In this document: positions 53,819-62,817 of the stretch, in pieces
Numbering within the stretch: position 1 is the stretch's first letter
Layout: every line of letters begins with the position of its first letter
The notes under the pieces: model-generated
What the model saw: only the letters and a program-made list of their open reading frames with translations
What the model was told of the DNA's origin: nothing
Databases searched by the model: none
NCBI RefSeq assembly: GCF_902459775.1
Contig: NZ_CABPSQ010000002.1
Span: forward strand, 930,001 to 994,000
Reading direction: 5' to 3'
From: Pandoraea captiosa
GTDB taxonomy: Bacteria > Pseudomonadota > Gammaproteobacteria > Burkholderiales > Burkholderiaceae
Length of the DNA: 64,000 nt
Translations under genes and position numbers: made by a program

Positions 53819-56395
53819 GTGAAGCGCCCGATTTCGTCGCTATTTTCGTCGCTGGTTTCCTGGCTGTTGAATGCCTCCGCTCAGGCGGGCCGGCATGGTC
53901 TGCGGCTGTTGCAATGGCTGCAGCCCTACGCAATGCGAGGCTGGTATCACCTGCGTCATCCCACGCGCCGCGGGGTATTGATCGCCATTGCCGCGTTGCC
54001 GTGTCTGCTCCTCGCCTACACGCTCATCCTCATTCCGTTCACGCCGGGCATTCGCGATATCCGCCGTGCGAAAGTCGATCAACCTGCGCAAGTGTTGTCC
54101 GTCGACGGCAAACTGCTTGCGGAATTCCGGCCGTCGAATCGCGAATGGGTATCGCTCAAGGATGTGTCGCCGAATGTCGTCAAGGCACTGGTGTCGACGG
54201 AAGACCACCGCTTTTACGAACATCACGGCATCGACCTGAAGCGTACGGCAGGCGCGGCACTGCGGACGTTTTCAGGCGACCGCCAGGGCGGCTCGACCAT
54301 TACCCAACAGCTGGCGCGCAACCTGTATCCCGACGATATCGGTCGTGCGCCGACGCTCACGCGCAAGCTCAAGGAAGCCATCACAGCGCTCAAGATCGAG
54401 GCGCTCTATACCAAGCCCGAGATTCTCGAGACGTATCTGAATACCGTGCCGTTTCTCTATAACGCCTATGGCATTGAAATGGCGGCGCGCACGTATTTCG
54501 ACAAGTCTGCGGACCAGTTGGATGTCGTGGAAGCCGCGACGCTCGTCGGCATGCTCAAGGGAAACAGCTACTACAACCCGGTGATCAATCCCGAGCGCGC
54601 GCTGCAACGTCGCAACACGGTGCTCGCACAGATGGTCAAGTTCGGCGATCTCGATGCATCGAAGCTCGCGGCGTTGCAAAAGCGTCCGCTGCGCATCGAT
54701 TTCGAGCGTCAGACGGAGGAGCCCGGGCCCGCACCGCACTTTGCGCAGCAATTGCGCAAGTGGCTCATCGGCTGGGCGGATCGCAACGGCTACAACATTT
54801 ATTCCGATGGTCTGGTGGTGCACACCACCATTGACTCGCGTTTGCAGACGATGGCGACGCAGGCGCTCACACGTCAGGCGAACCAACTCCAAGGGATCGC
54901 CGACGCGAACTGGTCGGCGCGTGGTGGCTGGCGCGACAGCACGGCGCTGGTGCAAGCTTTTGTGCGCGAATCGGCCGAATACCGCAGCGCGATCACGGGT
55001 GGGGAAGCGCCGGAGGCCGCCATGAAGCGTTTGTTGGCAGACAAGGCATTCATGCAAAACCTGCGGGCGACGAAGACTCGCCTGCAGGCGAGCTTCTTCG
55101 CCATCGATCCACGAACGGGAGAGATTCGCGCGTGGGTCGGAAGTCGCGATTTCACGACGGATCCTTTCGATCATGTGCAGCAAGCGCGTCGTCAGCCCGG
55201 TTCGACGTTCAAGCCTTTCGTCTACGGTGCTGCGTTCGTCAAGGGACGCAAGCCCGATGACACCATCATCGATCAGCCGGTCGAAATTCCGCTCGCGGGC
55301 GGCGAGATCTGGCGTCCCAGCGACGATACGGCGCCCACGAACAAGCCAATGAAACTGAGCGATGCGCTGGCCCAATCGCGCAATACCGTGACGGCGCAGT
55401 TGATGCAGGACGTGGGGCCGTCGCGCGTTGTCGGACTTGCGCGCGCTATGGGGGTGCGGGAGAGCAAGCTGGACCCGGTGCCGTCGTTAGCCTTGGGTAC
55501 GAGCCCCGTCTCGCTCAAAGAGATGGTCACCGCGTACGGCACGATTGCGGACGGCGGCGAGTATCGCGAACCGACCATGGTCACCCAAATCACCAATGGC
55601 GAAGGAGAAGTGCTGGCAACATTCTCGCCCGCGCGTGCCGAGCGAGCGCTGTCCGAGCATGACGATTACACGCTGCTCGATACGATGCGTGGCGTCATCA
55701 ATCGGGGCACGGGCAACGCGATTCGCACCCGTTTCGGCATTCGCGCCGATGTCGCGGGCAAGACCGGCACCACGCAAAACAACACTGACGGCTGGTTCAT
55801 TCTGATGCAGCCGCAATTGGTGGCGGGGGCCTGGGTGGGTTTCAACGACAGTCGCGTTACGCTGCGCAGCGATTATTGGGGGCAGGGCGCGCACAGCGCA
55901 TTGCCGATCGTCGGCGACGTGTTCTCGCGTGCATTGCGCGCCAAGGTCATCGACGGGAACGTCAGGTTCGAGGCGCCGGACGATCACCACTGGTATAGCG
56001 ATCTATGGACGCGTGCGTCGGATTGGGTGAGCAGTCTCTTCGCGAAAAAGCCTGAGCCGCCGAAGCCCAAGGCGCCTGTGAAACGCCCGGCAGCGCCCGT
56101 CCCGGCACCCGCACCCGATGCTGCGAGCGACAGCGGCCCGTTGCCGCTGCCCGTGCCAGTCGCCTCGGCGGTGCTGGCGCAGCCCGATGATCCGTCGGGA
56201 GCCAGCGCGCCCGCGCCGCATGGCACCACGATTCCGGGGGTGCCGGGCGAGTGGAACGGGCCGGGTGGGGCGCCGTCCGGTGCAGCGGCACCGCCGCCTG
56301 CTACCGGGAACGTCATGCCCTCGCCAATGACGCCGCCGGTCTTGCCACAGAATCCGACGCCAATCCCGACGCCTGCACCTGCTTCGGCGCAGTAG
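53819..56395 (+). CDS. Penicillin-binding protein 1A
   Basis: An 858-residue bifunctional peptidoglycan synthase. One membrane helix at about 50-72 (GVLIAIAALPCLLLAYTLILIPF); glycosyltransferase (GT51) domain with EDHRFYEHHGID, GGSTITQQLARNLY and RKLKEAITALKIE; transpeptidase domain with Ser-x-x-Lys in PGSTFKPF, SxN in AQSRNTV and KTGTTQN. The C-terminus (about 740-858) is Pro/Ala-rich. The start is GTG at 53819, with the gene divergent from ompW and 298 bases of non-coding DNA between. Confidence 0.93.
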   Translation: MKRPISSLFSSLVSWLLNASAQAGRHGLRLLQWLQPYAMRGWYHLRHPTRRGVLIAIAALPCLLLAYTLILIPFTPGIRDIRRAKVDQPAQVLSVDGKLLAEFRPSNREWVSLKDVSPNVVKALVSTEDHRFYEHHGIDLKRTAGAALRTFSGDRQGGSTITQQLARNLYPDDIGRAPTLTRKLKEAITALKIEALYTKPEILETYLNTVPFLYNAYGIEMAARTYFDKSADQLDVVEAATLVGMLKGNSYYNPVINPERALQRRNTVLAQMVKFGDLDASKLAALQKRPLRIDFERQTEEPGPAPHFAQQLRKWLIGWADRNGYNIYSDGLVVHTTIDSRLQTMATQALTRQANQLQGIADANWSARGGWRDSTALVQAFVRESAEYRSAITGGEAPEAAMKRLLADKAFMQNLRATKTRLQASFFAIDPRTGEIRAWVGSRDFTTDPFDHVQQARRQPGSTFKPFVYGAAFVKGRKPDDTIIDQPVEIPLAGGEIWRPSDDTAPTNKPMKLSDALAQSRNTVTAQLMQDVGPSRVVGLARAMGVRESKLDPVPSLALGTSPVSLKEMVTAYGTIADGGEYREPTMVTQITNGEGEVLATFSPARAERALSEHDDYTLLDTMRGVINRGTGNAIRTRFGIRADVAGKTGTTQNNTDGWFILMQPQLVAGAWVGFNDSRVTLRSDYWGQGAHSALPIVGDVFSRALRAKVIDGNVRFEAPDDHHWYSDLWTRASDWVSSLFAKKPEPPKPKAPVKRPAAPVPAPAPDAASDSGPLPLPVPVASAVLAQPDDPSGASAPAPHGTTIPGVPGEWNGPGGAPSGAAAPPPATGNVMPSPMTPPVLPQNPTPIPTPAPASAQ

Positions 56396-56403
56396 TGGGG
56401 CGC

Positions 56404-56415
56404 GGGGGGGGGGGG
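56404..56415. repeat. Run of 12 guanines
   Basis: A G12 homopolymer nine bases after the PBP1a stop codon. Such runs vary in length by slippage; here it is outside coding sequence, so any effect would be on the transcript end or the expression of the methyltransferase downstream. Confidence 0.8.
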
Positions 56416-56680
56416 CGCAGTCGTTAGGGGCAGTAGTGGGCGCCGTGATGGTACCGCGATGGTACCGTGTGGGCGTAGTGTGGGTGACGTCGTTGGCGCG
56501 GTCCGGGGATATTCCGTCGCGCTCGATGCGCTGCTGCCGTAAAAATGCGCTTGACCTAAAGTCCACTTGAATTGGCAAACTGGTCGACAAGCGCATTGCC
56601 GTTCGAACCGACCGACATCGTGGGGATCGACAGACGTGAGTTCGGCGCGCGCTTCCCTTGACTTCACACGAGGTTTTCCG

Positions 56681-57544
56681 ATGACCGAAATCGCCAATCA
56701 CGACCAGTCTGCGCTATGGAACGGGCGCTCGGGCGCCGCATGGGTGGACAATCGAGCGGTGCTCGACCAGATGTTCGTGCCGCTCGCCAGATTTCTGATC
56801 GACCGTGCCCGCGATGTCGCACAACGCGCGCCCGTCGGCCGATTGCTCGACGTTGGATGCGGCACGGGCGGCGCCACGCTCGCATTGTCCCAGGCGCTTG
56901 GTGCGCACTGGTCGCTGACGGGGGCCGACATCTCCGCGCCGATGATTGCCGAAGCCCGCACGCGCGCGGCGCATGCGCGACGCCCGGTCGAATATGTCTG
57001 CGCCGACGTGCAAACCCACGCGTTCACCGGCGAACCGTTCGATCTCATCGTCTCGCGTCTGGGCGTGATGTTCTTTGACGATCCGGTGGCCGCATTCGTC
57101 AACTTGCGCCGTGCGTCACGACCGGGGGCGTGGTTGCACATGCTCGCGTGGCGTGGCGCAGCAGAGAATCCGTTCATGACCGTCGCGGAGCGTGCGGCCC
57201 AGCCGTTACTGCCCGACCTTGCGCGCCGAGTGCCCGGTGCCCCGGGACAGTTCGGCTTTGCCGATCGCGAACGTGTCGAAGACATCCTCACGTCGAGTGG
57301 TTGGACAGACGTGTCGCTCGCGCCGGTGCAGTTCGACTGCACCTTCGCGCTGGCCGACTTGCGCGAGTACGCCACGCGACTGGGTCCGGTGGGACTCGCG
57401 TTGGCGCAACGCACGCCGGCGGAGCGAGCGCGCATCGTCGATACGCTTGTCGAGGCTTACGCCCCCTTCATCCAGAACGACGAAGTTCGCTTCACGGCGG
57501 CGTGCTGGCACCTCTCGGCGCGTGCGCCTGCGTTGCCCGCGTAA
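56681..57544 (+). CDS. Class I SAM-dependent methyltransferase
   Basis: A 287-residue methyltransferase with motif I LLDVGCGTGGATLALS, motif II GADISAPMIAEA, VCADVQTHAF and DLIVSRLGVMFFDDP (UbiE-like). The N-terminal ALWNGRSGAAWVDN is typical of a group of unassigned methyltransferases. The start at 56681 has AGG upstream; the longer frame passes through non-coding sequence. Substrate unknown, not in an operon with the next gene, which is convergent. Confidence 0.88.
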   Translation: MTEIANHDQSALWNGRSGAAWVDNRAVLDQMFVPLARFLIDRARDVAQRAPVGRLLDVGCGTGGATLALSQALGAHWSLTGADISAPMIAEARTRAAHARRPVEYVCADVQTHAFTGEPFDLIVSRLGVMFFDDPVAAFVNLRRASRPGAWLHMLAWRGAAENPFMTVAERAAQPLLPDLARRVPGAPGQFGFADRERVEDILTSSGWTDVSLAPVQFDCTFALADLREYATRLGPVGLALAQRTPAERARIVDTLVEAYAPFIQNDEVRFTAACWHLSARAPALPA

Positions 57545-57621
57545 TTTCTAAAGCGAAGTCCACGCATCGGCACCACGACGGTGCGCCAACCCTGTTTTCG
57601 CGATACCGTACTGGCGCCCCG

Positions 57622-58341
57622 TCAGGCCGGGCGTTTCGGAATGTCCAGCCCGCGAATCACTGCGGGGCGCGCGACGAACGCGGCAAGCGCGCGCCGCACA
57701 TGCTTGAACTGATCGAAGCCGACCAGTTCCCCCGCCTCATAAAAACCGACGAGATTGCGAATCCACGGGAATGTGGCGATATCCGCAATGGTGTACTCAT
57801 CGCCCATGATCCATTGATGATCGGCCAGACGCGCGTCGAGCACGCCGAGCAGCCGCTTGGATTCCGCTACATAACGGTCGCGCGGACGCTTGTCTTCGTA
57901 CTCCTTACCGGCGAACTTGTGGAAGAAGCCGAGCTGCCCGAACATCGGGCCGACACCGCCCATCTGGAACATCACCCATTGCAGGGTTTCGTAGCGCGCC
58001 GCCGGGTCGACGGGCAGCAGCTTGCCCGTCTTCTCGGCGAGATACCAGAGGATCGCACCCGATTCGAACAACGGCAGCGGCTTGCCACCGGGACCGTTCG
58101 GATCCAGGATCGCCGGAATCTTGTTGTTCGGATTCAGCGACAGAAATTCGGGCGAGAACTGGTCGTCGGTCTGGAAACTGACGAGATGAACTTCGTAGGG
58201 CAGCCCGATCTCTTCGAGCATGATCGATACCTTCACGCCGTTGGGCGTGGGCAGCGAATACAGTTGCAGACGTTCCGGATGCGCAGCGGGCCACTTGCGT
58301 GTGATCGGGAACTGGGACAAATCGACGGTCGGAGCAGACAT
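57622..58341 (-). CDS. Glutathione S-transferase (YfcG/YghU-like)
   Basis: A 239-residue GST. N-terminal thioredoxin-like domain LQLYSLPTPNGVKVSIMLEEIGLPYE with Thr-Pro-Asn in the active site as in nu-class/YfcG enzymes, NPNNKIPAILDP and the glutathione Glu-Ser in LPLFESGAILWYLAE; C-terminal helical domain with DEYTIADIATFPW. The start at 58341 follows from the conserved N-terminus. Reduces disulfides or peroxides, conjugation less likely. Upstream is the 499-base region with 12-base repeats. Confidence 0.9.
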   Translation of the reverse strand: MSAPTVDLSQFPITRKWPAAHPERLQLYSLPTPNGVKVSIMLEEIGLPYEVHLVSFQTDDQFSPEFLSLNPNNKIPAILDPNGPGGKPLPLFESGAILWYLAEKTGKLLPVDPAARYETLQWVMFQMGGVGPMFGQLGFFHKFAGKEYEDKRPRDRYVAESKRLLGVLDARLADHQWIMGDEYTIADIATFPWIRNLVGFYEAGELVGFDQFKHVRRALAAFVARPAVIRGLDIPKRPA

Positions 58342-58452
58342 GGGGATCGACGCATGGGTGGTTGAGCGGCCTTCGAGCGCCGCGGGACGCCCAATATAAC
58401 GCCAAGCGCGCCGACGTGCTGGCGAACACATCGACAATCCCTGCCGTTCGCG

Positions 58453-58500
58453 CGCTCGCCAGCGTGCCCGCCAGTGTGCCCGCGAGTGTGCCCGAAATGT
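58453..58500. repeat. Four 12-base tandem units
   Basis: CGCTCGCCAGCG, TGCCCGCCAGTG, TGCCCGCGAGTG, TGCCCGAAATGT; non-coding DNA upstream of the GST gene. Confidence 0.75.
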
Positions 58501-58656
58501 CAGGCGACCTTTCATGACACGGGTGGGACAGGTTTCATGAATGTCGCTCACTTGCCCGTCAAAAAAACTCACCTTGCAACAGCGCTCATCGACGCCTTAA
58601 ATTGAAAGCCTTCGTTCGCGTCGACAGTTCCCGGCGCACGAAGTCTCCTCACGCCG

Positions 58657-58681
58657 GGCGGAGCATAATTTTTATTCCGCC
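58657..58681. promoter_or_regulatory. Inverted repeat GGCGGA-N13-TCCGCC
   Basis: Six-base arms around an AT-rich centre (GCATAATTTTTAT), about 160 bases before the cytosolic chloroperoxidase-like gene. The centre could hold a -10 element. Confidence 0.4.
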
Positions 58682-58840
58682 GCGCCGTCAGTTGTGTCGT
58701 GACGTGGCATCTCCCGCCGTCATGTCGTAAGCGACGCGAAGTGATCATAAGCGATCGCAAGCGAGCGTCGGCGGCGCCACATTACGACGTCCTCACTACC
58801 GTTCTTAGGCCCCCATCGCGCACTGCGCAAGGATGACACC

Positions 58841-59668
58841 ATGAGCACGTTCAAGACGAAGGATGGCACCTCGATTTTCTACAAGGACTGGGGCAAGGGG
58901 CGCCCGGTCGTGTTTTCCCACGGCTGGCCGCTGTGCGCCGACGCCTGGGACGCACAAATGTTGTTCCTGGTGCAGCACGGTTTTCGTGTCGTGGCCCATG
59001 ATCGCCGTGGCCATGGTCGCTCGGATCAACCCGGCACCGGCAACGACATGGATACGTACGCCGACGATCTCGCCGCGCTCGTCGAGCATCTCGATTTGAA
59101 GGACGCTACGTTCGTGGGCCATTCGACCGGCGGCGGCGAGGTCGCTCACTACCTCGGTCGCCACGGTACGTCGCGTGCCGCGCAAGCCGTGCTGATCGGG
59201 GCGGTTCCGCCCGTCATGGTGAAGTCGGAAAAGAATCCGAACGGCCTGCCGATCGCCGTGTTCGACGAAATTCGGGCGAATGTGGCGGCCAATCGTTCGC
59301 AGTTCTACCGGGATCTGGCCGTGCCGTTCTACGGCTACAACCGCCCAAGCGCCAAGCAGTCGCAAGGGGTCATCGATGCGTTCTGGTTGCAGGGCATGTG
59401 GGGTTCGCACCTTGGGCAGTACCTGTGCGTGAAGGAGTTCTCCGAGGTCGACTACACCGAGGATCTGAAGAAGATCGACGTGCCGGTGCTCGTGCTGCAC
59501 GGCGACGACGATCAGATCGTGCCCATCGACGATTCCGGCAAGCTCACGGCGAAAATCGTCAAGAACGGCACGCTGAAGGTCTATCCTGGCGGCTCGCACG
59601 GCATGTGTACCGTGGAGGCTGACAAGGTGAACGCCGACTTGCTGGAGTTCCTGCGCAAGGCGTCGTAA
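58841..59668 (+). CDS. Cytosolic chloroperoxidase-like alpha/beta hydrolase
   Basis: A 275-residue cofactor-free haloperoxidase/perhydrolase-type enzyme. Triad: Ser95 in GHSTGGGE, Asp in [10 protein letters not shown], His in GGSHGM. No signal peptide. It is a paralogue of the Tat-exported copy at 21626, with long identical blocks ([41 protein letters not shown]). Terminated by a hairpin at 59685. Substrate unknown; members hydrolyse esters and make peracids from hydrogen peroxide. Confidence 0.9.
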   Translation: MSTFKTKDGTSIFYKDWGKGRPVVFSHGWPLCADAWDAQMLFLVQHGFRVVAHDRRGHGRSDQPGTGNDMDTYADDLAALVEHLDLKDATFVGHSTGGGEVAHYLGRHGTSRAAQAVLIGAVPPVMVKSEKNPNGLPIAVFDEIRANVAANRSQFYRDLAVPFYGYNRPSAKQSQGVIDAFWLQGMWGSHLGQYLCVKEFSEVDYTEDLKKIDVPVLVLHGDDDQIVPIDDSGKLTAKIVKNGTLKVYPGGSHGMCTVEADKVNADLLEFLRKAS

Positions 59669-59684
59669 TGCATCTTCGTGTATG

Positions 59685-59713
59685 AAAAAAGGGACGGCGG
59701 ATGCCGTCCCTCT
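59685..59713. terminator. Bidirectional intrinsic terminator
   Basis: AAAAAA, then GGGACGGC (59691-59698), loop GGAT, GCCGTCCC (59703-59710), then TCTTT; serves the convergent hydrolase and aminotransferase genes. Confidence 0.85.
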
Positions 59714-59758
59714 TTGCTGGTGAACGTTCGGGCGGGCAGTGCCGATCCGTGCTCAGCC

Positions 59759-60955
59759 TCAGCCCTGAATCACCTTGGCGATGCTGTCGGCCACTACGGC
59801 GACGTTGCTTTCGTTCAGACCCGCCACGCACATACGGCCCGAGCGGATCAGATAGACGCCGTGCGCCTCACGCAGCACGTCGACCTGCGCTGCCGTGAGG
59901 CCCGTGTACGTGAACATGCCGCGCTGTTCCAGATAGCGCGAGAGCATGTTGTCCGGCACGCGAGTGCGCAGACCTTCGTGGATCGCGCCGCGCATGCGCG
60001 TAATGCGCTGGCACATGGTCGTGAGTTCGTCTTCCCACGACTTGCGCAACGCCGGCGTGCTAAGCACCTTGGCCACGATCTTCGCGCCATGCGTCGGCGG
60101 GTTGCTGTAGTTCGAGCGCACGGCACTGGTGAGCTGGCCCAGCACGCGCTCGGCCGCTTCCGACGATTCGCAGATGACCGACAGGCCGCCGCAACGCTCG
60201 CCATACAGCGAGAAGTTCTTCGAGAACGAATTGGCGACGAACGCCGGCAGGCCCTGGCGTGCCAGTTCGCGGATCACGAAGGCGTCGGCGTCGATACCCG
60301 AGCCGAAACCCTGATAGGCCATGTCGACGAAAGGCAGCAGTTCGCGCTGCTTGAGCACTTCGATCAACTGCACCCACTGCGCATCGTTCAGATCCACACC
60401 GGTCGGGTTGTGGCAGCAGGCGTGCAGCAGCACGACGCTGCGTGCCGGCAACTTGTCGATGGCGTCGACCATCGCTTCGAATTGCAGGCCGCCCGTGGCT
60501 TCGTCGTAATACGGGTACGTATTTACGGTGAACCCGGCACGCTCGAAGATGAAGCGATGGTTGTCCCACGTCGGGTCGCTCACCCACACCTGTGCGTCGG
60601 GGAAGTAGCGCTTGATGAAGTCCGCGCCGACCTTGAGTGCGCCCGAACCGCCGAGTGTCTGCACGGTGGCGATGCTGCCGTTCTTGCGTGCGGGAGAGTC
60701 TTCGCCGAACACGAGGCCTTGAACGGCGTCGCGATAGTTGGCGAAACCGGCCATCGGCAGATACGGCTTCGGACCCACCTCGGCGAGCAGCAAGGCTTCG
60801 GCCTGGCGCACAGCGTTCATGACCGGCAAACGGCCAGCGTCGTCGTAATAGATGCCGATGCTCAGGTTGACCTTGTTGGCGCGCGGGTCCTTCGCGAAAT
60901 TCTCGTTCAGCGAGAGGATCGGGTCACCGGGATAGGCATCGATATGTTCGAACAT
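59759..60955 (-). CDS. tyrB: Aromatic amino-acid aminotransferase
   Basis: A 398-residue class I PLP aminotransferase of the AspC/TyrB type. PLP lysine Lys246 in SFSKNFSLYGER, Asp211 and Tyr214 in DMAYQGFG, and LHACCHNPTGVDL for the cofactor ring. It interconverts tyrosine or phenylalanine (and aspartate) with the oxo acids using glutamate. Aspartate aminotransferase cannot be excluded from the sequence alone; the neighbouring aromatic permease and hpd favour the aromatic role. Confidence 0.88.
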   Translation of the reverse strand: MFEHIDAYPGDPILSLNENFAKDPRANKVNLSIGIYYDDAGRLPVMNAVRQAEALLLAEVGPKPYLPMAGFANYRDAVQGLVFGEDSPARKNGSIATVQTLGGSGALKVGADFIKRYFPDAQVWVSDPTWDNHRFIFERAGFTVNTYPYYDEATGGLQFEAMVDAIDKLPARSVVLLHACCHNPTGVDLNDAQWVQLIEVLKQRELLPFVDMAYQGFGSGIDADAFVIRELARQGLPAFVANSFSKNFSLYGERCGGLSVICESSEAAERVLGQLTSAVRSNYSNPPTHGAKIVAKVLSTPALRKSWEDELTTMCQRITRMRGAIHEGLRTRVPDNMLSRYLEQRGMFTYTGLTAAQVDVLREAHGVYLIRSGRMCVAGLNESNVAVVADSIAKVIQG

Positions 60956-61034
60956 GGCAGTTCCTGAAAAACAAAAGAAAGTCGGTGGTGTATCGCCGCG
61001 TTATGTGGGGTTACGTCCGTGCGACGCTGCATCC

Positions 61035-61106
61035 ATCGGCCGCACTATCGGCCGTACGGTCGGCTGTGTGGTTGTCCGTGTGATCGGCGCAGTGATCGTG
61101 CCGGAC
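61035..61106. repeat. Six 12-base tandem units
   Basis: ATCGGCCGCACT, ATCGGCCGTACG, GTCGGCTGTGTG, GTTGTCCGTGTG, ATCGGCGCAGTG, ATCGTGCCGGAC. They lie between aroP and tyrB, with no stop codon in several frames. Confidence 0.8.
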
Positions 61107-61230
61107 ACCGTTCGCGCGGACCGCCGGCGCAACGTCATAAACATCTGATGATACCGCTAGTGCGGCGCCCCGGGGTGAACGCCGGACGCAGAACGCCCGG
61201 CGCTTCGTGAGGTAACGCGTCGCCTGCCGT

Positions 61231-61260
61231 CGATAGCTGACGATAGCTGTCGATAACCGC
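61231..61260. repeat. Three 10-base tandem units
   Basis: CGATAGCTGA, CGATAGCTGT, CGATAACCGC, just downstream of the aroP stop. The 312-base gap 60956-61267 holds this and the 12-base repeat, and no gene. Confidence 0.75.
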
Positions 61261-61267
61261 CGTACCG

Positions 61268-62653
61268 TTACCGCGTTGCACTCGCCGGAACCCCGGCGGC
61301 GCTGTTTTTCTGGCGCAGGCGATAGCCGATACCCAGCACGACCAGCCACACCGGAATCAGGTAGACGGAAATGCGCAGGTCCGGAATCAGGTACATGACG
61401 ACCAGAATGCCGGCAAGGAACGCGAGGCAGAGGTAGTTCGTCAGTGGATAGCCGAGACTCTTGAAAAGCGTGCTCTGACCGGCCCGCGCCTTCGCTCGGC
61501 GAAAAGCCAGGTGAATCACGCTGATCATCGCCCAGTTGATGATCAGTGCCGACACGACCAGTCCCATCAGCAGTTCGAACGCCTTGCCCGGCATGAAGTA
61601 GTTGATCACCACACACACCGCAGTCGCCGCAGCCGACACGCCGAGCGCCGCGAGCGGGATGCCGCGCGAATTGACCTTGAGCAGCGCACGCGGCGCGTTG
61701 CCCTGACCGGCCAGACCGTAGAGCATGCGGCTGTTGCAATACACGCAGCTGTTGTAGACCGACAACGCGGCGGTCAGCACCACGGCGTTGAGCACGTGCG
61801 CAACGAAGTTGCTGTTGAGCTCATGGAAGATCAGCACGAACGGGCTGCCGCCGGTCACGACCTTCTCCCACGGATACAGCGAGAGCAGCACGCCCAGCGC
61901 GCCAACGTAGAAAATCAGAATGCGGTAGATCACCTGATTGGTTGCGCGCGGAATGGTACGCGACGGGTCGTCCGCCTCCGCAGCGGTAATGCCGACCAGC
62001 TCCAGTCCGCCGAAGGAAAACATGATGACGGCCATCGCCATCACGAGTCCGGACACGCCATTCGGGAAGAAGCCGCCGTGTTGCCACAGGTTGGCGACGC
62101 TGGCCTCAGGCCCGGCGTTGCCTGAGAAGAGCAGGTAGCCGCCGAATCCGATCATGCCGACGATGGCGGCGACCTTCACGATGGCGAACCAGAACTCCAT
62201 CTCGCCATACGACTTCACGCTGGAAAGATTGACGGCGTTGATCAGGCCGAAGCACACGAGCGCCGAGACCCACGTCGGGATCGCAGGCCACCAGTACTGC
62301 ACGTAGATGCCCACGGCGGAGAGCTCCGCCATCGAGACGAGCACGTAGAGCACCCAGTAATTCCAGCCGGAGACGAATCCGGCGAACTGACCGCAATATT
62401 TGTTGGCGAAGTAGCTGAAGGAGCCGGCGACAGGTTCGTCGACGACCATTTCACCGAGCTGTCGCATGATGAAGAACGCGACGATGCCGGCAATGGCGTA
62501 GCCCAGCAAAACGGACGGGCCAGCGGTCTTGATGGTTTGTGCGATGCCCAGAAACAGGCCGGTTCCGATCGCGCCACCCAGCGCGATCAATTGGATGTGA
62601 CGATTCTTCAGGCCGCGGTGGAGCGAGCCGTCTTGTGCTGCATTGGTGGACAT
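61268..62653 (-). CDS. aroP: Aromatic amino-acid permease
   Basis: A 461-residue APC-family permease of the AroP type with 12 helices. The sequence follows AroP closely: GLKNRHIQLIALGGAIGTGLFLG, GYAIAG, MRQLGEMVVDEPVAGSFSYFANKY, GWNYWVLYVLVSMAELSAVG, VIMFSFGGLELVGITAAEADDP, NSCVYCNSRMLYGLAGQGNAP and YLIPVWLVVLGIGY. It imports Tyr, Phe or Trp. It lies between tyrB and hpd on the same strand, as part of a tyrosine use set. Confidence 0.92.
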   Translation of the reverse strand: MSTNAAQDGSLHRGLKNRHIQLIALGGAIGTGLFLGIAQTIKTAGPSVLLGYAIAGIVAFFIMRQLGEMVVDEPVAGSFSYFANKYCGQFAGFVSGWNYWVLYVLVSMAELSAVGIYVQYWWPAIPTWVSALVCFGLINAVNLSSVKSYGEMEFWFAIVKVAAIVGMIGFGGYLLFSGNAGPEASVANLWQHGGFFPNGVSGLVMAMAVIMFSFGGLELVGITAAEADDPSRTIPRATNQVIYRILIFYVGALGVLLSLYPWEKVVTGGSPFVLIFHELNSNFVAHVLNAVVLTAALSVYNSCVYCNSRMLYGLAGQGNAPRALLKVNSRGIPLAALGVSAAATAVCVVINYFMPGKAFELLMGLVVSALIINWAMISVIHLAFRRAKARAGQSTLFKSLGYPLTNYLCLAFLAGILVVMYLIPDLRISVYLIPVWLVVLGIGYRLRQKNSAAGVPASATR

Positions 62654-62738
62654 GTTGTTTCCTTACCCTGCCTTTATTGCCACGCGGCGCGCTTCTCTGT
62701 TTTCGTTCGATGGGAACGAACCGGAACCGTTGAGCCGC

Positions 62739-62802
62739 CACGGCGCGGCGCTTTTGGCGCCGTCGCCGTGTCCTTTGGGATCGTCCGTGCGAGCGGACGA
62801 TC
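62739..62802 (-). terminator. Two hairpins downstream of hpd
   Basis: Read leftward: GATCGTCCG/CGGACGATC (62779-62802, six-base loop), then a long stem CACGGCG-CGGCGC/GCGCCG-TCGCCGTG (62739-62770, one bulge). No T tract. They probably end or process the hpd message before aroP. Confidence 0.55.
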
Positions 62803-62817
62803 GTGTCTCCCCCGGAC

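Larger units (their letters stand above)
58342..58840. other. 499-base region between divergent GST and hydrolase genes
   Basis: No gene. It holds the 12-base repeats (58453-58500), an inverted repeat with AT-rich centre (58657-58681) and copies of CATAAGCGATCGCAAGCG-like short repeats at about 58740-58765. Confidence 0.6.

Noticed and set aside
61011-61739. Leftward frame ending in a Asp/Thr/His-rich repeat tail
   Set aside because: It lies in another frame of aroP and then runs through the 12-base repeats.
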